Below, in pieces: positions 12,901 through 15,043 of a stretch of 15,043 nucleotides of DNA; positions within the stretch are counted from its first letter, which is position 1; each line of letters opens with the position of its first letter. The notes under the pieces are model-generated. The model saw only the letters and a list, made by a program, of their open reading frames with translations, ran no database searches and was not told the DNA's origin. The translations under genes and the position numbers were made by a program. Origin of the DNA: Phoronis ovalis (lineage: Eukaryota; Phoronida; Phoronidae); NCBI GenBank assembly GCA_028565635.1, contig JAOXYB010029412.1:1-15043 (forward strand), written 5' to 3'.

Positions 12901-15043
12901 ATATAAAAAAATAAAAAGCTTTCTACGATGTTGGTTTCACTGATTTGTGAATGGGATACTTCCTTAGTGGACTTCTTTACTACATCGAAAAATGCATTCT
13001 AATAAGACGGTCGTTCAATAAAAACTGGCAAATGTCCTAATATACTTTTATTTTTAAAAAAAGTCCTACAAGTTTATATAGTATACTTGAATGCAAAACT
13101 AAAACAAAACATTTATTGTTGTATATACTAATCTTATAACGTCATTGGTTATAAAACAATGTACACAGTACTTACTGTATCGGACATATCTGATGACTGT
13201 AGACCATTGTTTTCTGGCAGCAGATTAAAAAAGGTAGGCTTTTATTTTACAGTTTCTGTTCCCTACGTTACGCATGTTATTTTTGCATTGCATTCTAACC
13301 GAAAACTATTCAAGCAACTATGTAGAAAGTCTTACCTTCACACATGTGTCTACAAACTGGAAACGGAAATCCAGCAGCATCACATTGGGGAACAGTAACT
13401 CCACACGCCAAATACTTAGCATGCCTGTAACATGCTGACATTCCGTTAATAATTGTATTCACGAATCCAGAATTAATTATTTGCTGCTGGTATGACTCGG
13501 GGGTAACCGTCTTCTGGTAGAATGATTGACATTGAGGTATAATTACAGGACGACAAGGTCCAGATGTTCTGAAAAATTATAGTTGGTTACTTTAAATGAA
13601 TTTTTAAGATATTTGAATCGGGAACAATTTGCACTGACATAACGTTTTAATCTAAAAATCAGATAAAACCAATAAATATTTCATCAACTCAACTGACGCA
13701 AATCTTCGTTGTTGTGCATAATTTCTTCATGGTTAATGATTGAACTCGCAAACTAAATTATTATCGTCTTGAAAGGTTCGATGCACAATCAAACAATCAC
13801 TAAAGAAAACAACAGGATACAATGAACAGACAATAAAAACAAACCTCTTAATGGAACAGATACTATGTACTATGTAAGAGATAATATATTACTTCTGAAA
13901 TAAGAGCAAGAATTTATGTGTTGAAAGTATCAAGATGAATCTATGCATACGTAGTTTCCGTTGTAGTACCCGTCGATGTGGTAGCTTTTTCTGCTGTTGT
14001 TATGTGACTGCTGATCTCAGCTGATGTTGGAGCAGATGCATTGATCGATTGAGTAGATGTCGATGGTGTGCCTGTTGACGGTGTGGGTGGTGACGATATG
14101 GCTGACTTTGCTGTTGTTGTTTTAGTAGAATCACCAGATACGTCAACTGCAACATAATAAAACATATGCTAATTAAAAAGCAATATTAATAAATCCTTCG
14201 CCTAGCTTTGATAGAAACTATCTCACTGGATAAAACATTTTAGAATGATACCTGAGGTAAGAGTTACCGTACACTAGTTAAATGTTTATTATTGAATGAA
14301 ATTGTGCTTACACATGTTTGGATAGATACTTTACATATTCTATAAACCTATAAAAGGCATCAGTTGCACATTTCACCTAACACAGCCTCGGGAAGATAAG
14401 GATACTATATGGCCGGTATAAGGACACAATTGATGTTCCCATGCACTTCTATTATAGTAATTTCATGTAATTTAAATCATTATAAAAATTTCCCAATAAT
14501 CGTGCAAAGAAAAGTACTTTTTATGAACTGAAGATTATTATGTATCCTACTCCCAGTTAATTTTTCGCGCAGGCATGACCTCCAAATATTTTTACTTTTC
14601 AACTGTACATACTGCCCTCGGAAAAATGCAACCTCGCAACTGACGAAATGCATTGTTTTGACCTAGCTCAAATAATAATCCGGTCAAGTTTTTGTTTATG
14701 TCACTTTAAAAAGTTAATGTTAGTTTTAATCTCTTGCACAGTGATTTCCCTTTCAAATAAAAACAAACAAAAAAGCCAGCGCAAGGAGGAAGCAACAAAA
14801 AATCATAAATTTAATGTTGGCGGACTACTTCAAGCACTGCCAGCCTTTACGCCATCACTACAGCTGCATCAATTGTGACCGTATGTCATATAATTAATAT
14901 TGCAATATATTAATATTTCCGTCTACATAGTATTTACCATTATGTAAGCATAATAAACTCACCTTCTACTAGCGTAATGCTGCTTTGATCAACGACAAAA
15001 CTTCCCCAAGAACTTTGACCATTTGCATCAGTAATAACAGAAT
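868..15043 (-). CDS. Multi-Frizzled / multi-LDLa extracellular protein gene, internal part (25 exons)
   Basis: This is the span of one spliced gene read on the minus strand, open at both ends. Joining the 25 exons listed below gives about 1,385 residues with no stop and no phase conflict at any of 24 junctions. The domain order is possible SEA tail, STP linker, Fz1, Fz2, LDLa1-4, Fz3, Fz4, LDLa5-9, Fz5, Fz6, LDLa10-12. Fz domains are known to bind Wnt lipids or act as structural modules. LDLa modules are calcium-stabilised ligand-binding modules. Many N-x-S/T sites and disulphide-forming cysteines indicate an extracellular protein. The nearest well-known architecture is corin (two Fz, eight LDLa, SRCR, trypsin), but no protease is visible here and six Fz is far more than corin has. 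The true ends and any membrane segment lie outside the window. Confidence 0.9.
976..2087 (-). other. Intron 24 (1112 bp)
   Basis: This is the largest complete intron. It contains a short gaca repeat near 1849-1860, a loose 9-bp inverted pair (tccgtaatt at 1890-1898 and aattacgga at 1947-1955), and a less AT-rich patch at 1260-1390 with no coding signal. Confidence 0.65.
2088..2210 (-). CDS. Exon 24: LDLa11
   Basis: This exon encodes about residues 1309-1349: [15 protein letters not shown], then [20 protein letters not shown]. It is a textbook LDLa module with every calcium ligand in place (W, D, D, D, D, E pattern). The acceptor is ATATTTTAG and the donor GTGAGT, phases 1-1. In-frame ATGs upstream of the acceptor are intronic. 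Confidence 0.94.
2211..2534 (-). other. Intron 23 (324 bp)
   Basis: This intron is very A-rich between about 2420 and 2480. No feature recognised. Confidence 0.7.
2535..2642 (-). CDS. Exon 23: LDLa10
   Basis: This exon encodes about residues 1273-1308: [14 protein letters not shown], then [18 protein letters not shown]. It has six cysteines. The tryptophan of the calcium box is replaced (T-L-R before the fourth cysteine) and His replaces the Asp before the fifth, although S-D-E is kept. The acceptor is TTTTATAG and the donor GTAAGT, phases 1-1. Confidence 0.92.
2643..3639 (-). other. Intron 22 (997 bp)
   Basis: This large phase-1 intron separates Fz6 from LDLa10. Phase and domain order need no extra exon. 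I looked for a further LDLa module and saw none. No repeat was recognised. Confidence 0.65.
3640..3777 (-). CDS. Exon 22: Fz6, C-terminal part plus linker
   Basis: This exon encodes about residues 1227-1272: [28 protein letters not shown], then [10 protein letters not shown]. It carries the last three Fz cysteines and two N-glycosylation sequons (NVT, NCS). It is homologous to exons 7 and 12 in length, phase (1-1) and the P-D-S-x-D-P-x-V-C-V motif. The acceptor is ACTTTCAG and the donor GTAAGT. Confidence 0.92.
3778..4145 (-). other. Intron 21 (368 bp)
   Basis: This is a phase-1 intron inside Fz6. I see nothing else. Confidence 0.7.
4146..4293 (-). CDS. Exon 21: Fz6, middle part
   Basis: This exon encodes about residues 1178-1226 and has Fz cysteines 3-7: [25 protein letters not shown]. 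The acceptor is TGTTTCAG (phase 0) and the donor GTAAGT (phase 1). A longer open frame in another phase at 4044-4256 is a shadow. P-P-C-K-S-L-C marks it as B-type. Confidence 0.92.
4294..4744 (-). other. Intron 20 (451 bp) hosting a MITE-like insertion
   Basis: This is a phase-0 intron inside Fz6. Its right half is filled by the repetitive element listed at 4539-4731; the remainder is AT-rich. Confidence 0.7.
4539..4731. mobile_element. MITE-like element with inverted terminal motifs
   Basis: A motif of about 29 bp at 4539-4567 (core aagccgtattagga) recurs in inverted orientation at about 4649-4678 and again at about 4701-4730 (core taatacggcttccgt). Between the ends lie several copies of aattatcttgt with short spacers, partly inverted as acaagataatt. 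The structure is typical of a non-autonomous DNA transposon with sub-terminal repeats. No transposase is present. The third motif copy could be a nested or partly duplicated end. Target-site duplications are not clear. Confidence 0.75.
4745..4845 (-). CDS. Exon 20: Fz6 (B-type), first part
   Basis: This exon encodes about residues 1144-1177: [14 protein letters not shown], then [19 protein letters not shown]. It has the first two Fz cysteines and F-P-N, but the GYNxT sequon is lost (PHSNT instead). The acceptor chosen is CGTTTTAG; a second AG six bases further in (4840-4841) would remove two codons and also keep the frame. The donor is GTACTT. With the first acceptor the exon is 101 bp, phases 1 to 0, identical to exon 5. 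Confidence 0.88.
4846..5154 (-). other. Intron 19 (309 bp)
   Basis: This is a phase-1 intron between Fz5 and Fz6. Nothing else recognised. Confidence 0.7.
5155..5337 (-). CDS. Exon 19: Fz5, C-terminal part plus linker
   Basis: This exon encodes about residues 1083-1143: [15 protein letters not shown], an enlarged loop around [12 protein letters not shown], then a proline-rich linker [12 protein letters not shown]. The last three Fz cysteines are present; the loop between the ninth and tenth is longer than in Fz1 and Fz3. The acceptor is TTTTCAG and the donor GTTAGT, phases 1-1. The plus-strand open frame here is an antisense shadow. Confidence 0.9.
5338..5638 (-). other. Intron 18 (301 bp)
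   Basis: This intron is inside Fz5. Nothing recognised. Confidence 0.7.
5639..5956 (-). CDS. Exon 18: PPTxT linker plus Fz5 (A-type), N-terminal part
   Basis: This exon encodes about residues 977-1082. A linker of four PPT-(L/S/W)-T repeats leads into Fz5: [12 protein letters not shown], then PYNYT in the GYNxT position, [15 protein letters not shown], and [10 protein letters not shown]. Seven Fz cysteines and two N-glycosylation sequons (NYT, NIT) are present. The acceptor is TTTTACAG and the donor GTAAGC, both phase 1. The RHMCEG end groups it with Fz1 and Fz3. The ATG codons inside the linker start the longest open frame but are internal, since the acceptor lies upstream and the frame joins LDLa9 cleanly. 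Confidence 0.94.
5869..5943. repeat. 15-bp coding minisatellite, five copies
   Basis: Five tandem units of the form g-t-(t/c)-g-g-t-g-g-(t/c)-(g/a)-t-c-n-a-t lie head to tail, diverged only at a few positions. On the minus strand they encode Pro-Pro-Thr-x-Thr with x as Leu, Ser or Trp. The period is a multiple of three, so copy-number change keeps the frame. Confidence 0.92.
5957..6424 (-). other. Intron 17 (468 bp)
   Basis: This is a phase-1 intron between LDLa9 and Fz5. No feature was recognised. Confidence 0.7.
6425..6565 (-). CDS. Exon 17: LDLa9 with an enlarged loop
   Basis: This exon encodes about residues 930-976: [13 protein letters not shown], an insertion around [12 protein letters not shown], then [19 protein letters not shown]. 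The calcium box is canonical. The loop between the second and third cysteines is about nine residues longer than usual. The sixth cysteine is split by the intron: the first T is the last base of this exon and GT begins the next, giving TGT. The acceptor is TTTCCAG and the donor GTAAGC. Reading through the donor also gives TGT, so the module looks complete in genomic sequence, but the open frame downstream is intron. Confidence 0.9.
6566..6943 (-). other. Intron 16 (378 bp)
   Basis: This is a phase-1 intron between LDLa8 and LDLa9. I see nothing recognisable. Confidence 0.7.
6944..7060 (-). CDS. Exon 16: LDLa8
   Basis: This exon encodes about residues 891-929: [15 protein letters not shown], then the fully canonical calcium box [19 protein letters not shown]. 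The first inter-cysteine loops are slightly atypical (N-R-N-Q-H-A instead of the usual x-x-x-x-F-x). Six cysteines are kept. The acceptor is ACTTTCAG and the donor GTAAGT, phases 1-1. Confidence 0.9.
7275..7394 (-). CDS. Exon 15: LDLa7
   Basis: This exon encodes about residues 851-890: [15 protein letters not shown], then [16 protein letters not shown] and PEFC. It has six cysteines and no calcium-box tryptophan (Tyr instead). His replaces the Asp before the fifth cysteine and Asn the acidic residue after it, so calcium binding by the usual side chains is doubtful. The acceptor is TGCTTTCAG and the donor GTATAC, phases 1-1. A plus-strand open frame over this exon is an antisense shadow. Confidence 0.88.
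7645..7764 (-). CDS. Exon 14: LDLa6
   Basis: This exon encodes about residues 811-850: [16 protein letters not shown], then [18 protein letters not shown]. All six cysteines are present. The calcium box is almost canonical, with His in place of the Asp before the fifth cysteine and Tyr directly before the fourth. The linker [10 protein letters not shown] matches [10 protein letters not shown] before LDLa4. Two adjacent GT dinucleotides lie at the 3' end; GTTAGT was chosen because it is the stronger donor and gives phase 1, fitting the next exon, whereas the other GT would give phase 2. Confidence 0.88.
7765..8410 (-). other. Intron 13 (646 bp)
   Basis: This is a phase-1 intron between LDLa5 and LDLa6. 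It contains T-rich runs near 7910-7935. No further module or repeat was recognised. Confidence 0.65.
8411..8521 (-). CDS. Exon 13: LDLa5
   Basis: This single-module exon encodes about residues 774-810, from PCESDKFSC to LDETNC, with six cysteines. The calcium box is weak: [14 protein letters not shown] lacks the tryptophan two residues before the fourth cysteine and has T for the usual acidic residue after the fifth. The D-C-A-T-G-x-D-E form is shared with LDLa1, which also directly follows a B-type Fz domain. The acceptor is ATTTGAAG (a weak pyrimidine tract) and the donor GTAATT. Phases are 1-1, so the exon can be skipped or duplicated without a frameshift. Confidence 0.9.
8522..8890 (-). 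other. Intron 12 (369 bp)
   Basis: This is a phase-1 intron between Fz4 and LDLa5. I see nothing beyond AT-rich sequence. Confidence 0.7.
8891..9019 (-). CDS. Exon 12: Fz4, C-terminal part plus linker
   Basis: This exon encodes about residues 731-773. The last three Fz cysteines lie in [16 protein letters not shown] and PSVCVQVP, followed by VAQTPE. It closely resembles exons 7 and 22. N-C-S is an N-glycosylation sequon shared with Fz6. The acceptor is AATTTTAG and the donor GTAAGC, both phase 1. The minus-strand open frame in another phase at 8774-8986 is a shadow. Confidence 0.92.
9264..9432 (-). CDS. Exon 11: Fz4, middle part
   Basis: This exon encodes about residues 675-730 and carries Fz cysteines 3-7 ([25 protein letters not shown]). 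Between the fifth and sixth cysteines it has an acidic insertion, [10 protein letters not shown], longer than in Fz2 and Fz6, which accounts for its 169-bp length against 154 and 148. The acceptor TTTTTTTCAG is preceded by a strong pyrimidine run; the donor is GTAAAA. Phases are 0 to 1. Confidence 0.92.
9680..9777 (-). CDS. Exon 10: Fz4 (B-type), first part
   Basis: This exon encodes about residues 642-674, with [10 protein letters not shown], then the Fz signature GYNHT followed by [11 protein letters not shown]. Two cysteines and the sequon are in the expected positions. The acceptor is TTCATAG and the donor GTATGC, phases 1 to 0. The preceding intron is the shortest in the gene (102 bp). 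The exon is homologous to exons 5 and 20. Confidence 0.92.
9880..10032 (-). CDS. Exon 9: Fz3, C-terminal part plus linker
   Basis: This exon encodes about residues 591-641 with the final Fz cysteines ([21 protein letters not shown]) and a Pro/Gly linker [12 protein letters not shown] is an N-glycosylation sequon, also present at the same place in Fz5. The acceptor is TTTGTAG and the donor GTATAT, with phase 1 at both ends. Its 153-bp length and 1-1 phase parallel the second exons of Fz1 (147 bp) and Fz5 (183 bp), as expected for the A-type plan. Confidence 0.92.
10288..11001 (-). CDS. Exon 8: LDLa 1-4 plus Fz3 (A-type) N-terminal part, in one large exon
   Basis: This 714-bp exon encodes about residues 353-590. 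LDLa1 (about 354-390) has a CRGDQFDC start and a weak calcium box [13 protein letters not shown]. LDLa2 (395-429) has [15 protein letters not shown]. LDLa3 (434-469) has [14 protein letters not shown]. LDLa4 (474-510) has the canonical [15 protein letters not shown]. Fz3 begins at about 517 with [12 protein letters not shown] and GYNAT, and runs through cysteines MTC, LLC, PNC to FPCRHMCEG. The acceptor is TTTCCAG and the donor GTTAGT, both phase 1. Everywhere else in the gene each LDLa has its own exon, so this exon stands out as five modules without introns. The open frame extends past the acceptor to an ATG at its right end, but that part is intron. An RGD triplet lies in LDLa1. Confidence 0.95.
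11225..11371 (-). CDS. Exon 7: Fz2, C-terminal part plus Pro/Thr linker
   Basis: This exon encodes about residues 304-352. It has the last three Fz cysteines ([23 protein letters not shown]) and a linker [18 protein letters not shown]-x-S-x-x-P-x-V-C-V is nearly repeated in Fz4 ([15 protein letters not shown]) and Fz6 ([15 protein letters not shown]), which ties the three B-type domains together. The acceptor is ATCTTTAG and the donor GTGAGT, with phase 1 at both ends. An open frame upstream of the acceptor is intronic. Confidence 0.92.
11661..11814 (-). CDS. Exon 6: Fz2, middle part
   Basis: This exon encodes about residues 253-303 and holds Fz cysteines 3-7: [19 protein letters not shown], then [10 protein letters not shown]. 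The P-P-C-K-S-L-C ending is the B-type hallmark here (compare PPCKRLC in Fz4 and PPCKSLC in Fz6) and matches the canonical Fz pattern P-P-C-R-x-L-C. KCNSS contains an N-glycosylation sequon. The acceptor is TTCACAG (phase 0) and the donor GTAACA (phase 1). Upstream in-frame codons beyond the acceptor are intron read-through, so an ATG there is not a start. Confidence 0.92.
11815..12144 (-). other. Intron 5 (330 bp)
   Basis: This is a phase-0 intron inside Fz2, AT-rich, with nothing else recognised. Confidence 0.7.
12145..12245 (-). CDS. Exon 5: Fz2 (B-type), first part
   Basis: This exon encodes about residues 219-252, starting [10 protein letters not shown] and continuing [14 protein letters not shown]. 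It carries the first two Fz cysteines and the family's G-W/Y-N-x-T sequon followed by F-P-N, which is the best-conserved Fz signature. The acceptor is AATTAG and the donor GTAAGT after a CAA codon (phase 0). Its length of 101 bp and 1-to-0 phase are the same as in the first exon of Fz6, and 98 bp in Fz4, showing that B-type domains share one exon plan. Confidence 0.92.
12246..12748 (-). other. Intron 4 (503 bp) containing a long hairpin
   Basis: This intron separates the Fz1 and Fz2 exons. It holds the inverted repeat listed separately at 12341-12427; the rest is AT-rich with nothing else recognised. Confidence 0.7.
12341..12427. repeat. Near-perfect inverted repeat (hairpin), about 36-bp arms
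   Basis: The core arms at 12348-12376 and 12392-12420 are 29 bp each and complementary with one mismatch. They extend outward to 12341 and 12427 with two further mismatches, and inward past one mismatch to leave a loop of about five bases. The arms are GC-richer than the flanking intron (core tcagttccgcacacgtttct). No coding potential or tRNA-like structure is visible. It could be a small foldback transposon remnant, a MITE, or a hairpin-forming RNA precursor. Confidence 0.9.
12749..12895 (-). CDS. Exon 4: Fz1, C-terminal part plus proline linker
   Basis: This exon encodes about residues 170-218 and contributes the last three Fz cysteines ([18 protein letters not shown]). The F-D-C-x-x-F-P pattern is typical of the end of Fz domains (compare the L-x-C-x-x-F-P of family members). 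NCT is an N-glycosylation sequon. The domain is followed by a short linker with four consecutive prolines (TPPPPLP). The acceptor is ATTTTAG, the donor is GTAACG, and both ends are phase 1. It joins directly to Fz2 with almost no spacer. Confidence 0.92.
12896..13335 (-). other. Intron 3 (440 bp)
   Basis: This intron interrupts Fz1. The plus-strand open frame at 13159-13398 overlaps its edge and is antisense to exon 3. I see no conserved feature. Confidence 0.7.
13336..13568 (-). CDS. Exon 3: Fz1 (A-type), N-terminal part
   Basis: This exon encodes about residues 92-169 and holds the first seven of ten Fz cysteines: CRPVIIPQC, then SAC, LAC, PQC, and the closing motif PVCRHMCEG. The spacing fits the Frizzled cysteine-rich domain. 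The usual GYNxT sequon between cysteines 2 and 3 is absent; that stretch reads [12 protein letters not shown]. The RHMCEG ending is shared with Fz3 and Fz5 and distinguishes A-type from B-type Fz domains in this gene. The acceptor is TTTTTCAG and the donor GTAAGA; the exon ends in phase 1. It is one exon, whereas the corresponding part of B-type domains is split in two. Confidence 0.93.
13569..13950 (-). other. Intron 2 (382 bp)
   Basis: This intron lies between the STP linker and Fz1. It is AT-rich, with a TTTTTCAG acceptor. I see nothing else in it. Confidence 0.7.
13951..14146 (-). CDS. Exon 2: Ser/Thr/Pro-rich mucin-like linker
   Basis: This exon encodes about residues 27-91. It is almost entirely Thr, Ser, Ala and Pro, with runs such as TKTTTAK and STGTTTETT, and has no cysteine. 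Such segments are typically densely O-glycosylated, extended stalks. One N-glycosylation sequon (NAS) is present. The acceptor is TTGCAG at the right end; the donor GTATGC at the left leaves phase 2, which matches the one-base start of the next exon. Its position between a possible SEA tail and the first Fz domain is consistent with a stalk that holds the Fz/LDLa array away from the cell surface. Confidence 0.85.
14147..14962 (-). other. Intron 1 (816 bp)
   Basis: This intron has a GTGAGT donor and a TTGCAG acceptor. I see no conserved domain in any frame. A 76-codon open frame on the plus strand (14648-14878) is low-complexity and unsupported. An AT-rich near-palindrome with an aatattgcaatat core lies near 14895-14915. 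Confidence 0.7.
14963..15043 (-). CDS. Exon 1 (partial): possible C-terminal tail of a SEA domain
   Basis: Only one minus-strand frame is open to a good donor (GTGAGT just below 14963). It encodes about residues 1-26, with a segment reading [13 protein letters not shown]. Alternating hydrophobic residues followed by V-D-x-x-S-I resemble the last strand of SEA domains, which often sit just outside the membrane in mucins and type II transmembrane proteases. The fragment is too short to be sure; the rest of the domain would lie beyond the right edge. It ends in phase 1 and joins the Ser/Thr-rich exon in frame (codon GTT, Val). The exon itself is well supported by splice site and frame; the SEA call is weak. 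Confidence 0.55.

Noticed and set aside
14648-14878. Plus-strand open frame of 76 codons in intron 1
   Set aside because: It is low-complexity with no domain or splice support; most likely chance.
868-15043. Naming the gene corin
   Set aside because: The Fz/LDLa mix is similar, but Fz number and order differ and no SRCR or trypsin domain is visible, so a symbol would be unsupported.

Overview
The window is eukaryotic genomic DNA from an animal. It is AT-rich and carries no bacterial-type gene. It holds one interrupted coding unit on the minus strand, with GT/AG-bounded exons of about 100-700 bp separated by introns of about 100-1100 bp. The extracellular domain families (Frizzled cysteine-rich domain, LDL-receptor class A, Ser/Thr/Pro mucin-like linkers) and the short introns suggest an invertebrate, perhaps a lophotrochozoan such as a mollusc. 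The taxon is an inference; nothing in the sequence fixes it.

The gene enters from the right edge (position 15043) and leaves to the left below position 868. Neither the start codon nor the stop codon is in the window. I could place 25 consecutive exons whose splice phases all agree, giving about 1,385 visible residues (numbered here from the right edge). In protein order: a short possible SEA-domain tail (14963-15043); a Ser/Thr/Pro-rich linker (13951-14146); Fz1 and Fz2 (13568 down to 11225); LDLa 1-4 plus most of Fz3 in one 714-bp exon (10288-11001); the rest of Fz3 and then Fz4 (10032 down to 8891); LDLa 5-9, one exon each (8521 down to 6425); Fz5 with a PPTxT repeat linker and then Fz6 (5956 down to 3640); LDLa 10-12, one exon each (2642 down to 868). 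All six Fz domains keep ten cysteines and all twelve LDLa modules keep six.

The layout is a cassette repeated three times: an A-type Fz (ending RHMCEG, two exons), a B-type Fz (ending PPCK-x-LC, three exons), then a run of LDLa modules. Matching exon boundaries and phases support tandem duplication of the whole cassette. LDLa modules mostly alternate between a form lacking the calcium-box tryptophan and a canonical form. The overall look is a greatly extended corin-like extracellular region. No protease, SRCR or transmembrane segment is visible, so the full architecture and function are open. It is probably a secreted or membrane-anchored extracellular protein.

Non-coding items of note are a MITE-like element with three copies of a terminal-repeat-like motif in the intron at 4294-4744, a near-perfect hairpin at 12341-12427 in another intron, and a 15-bp coding minisatellite at 5869-5943. 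No RNA genes, CRISPR arrays or plus-strand genes were found.
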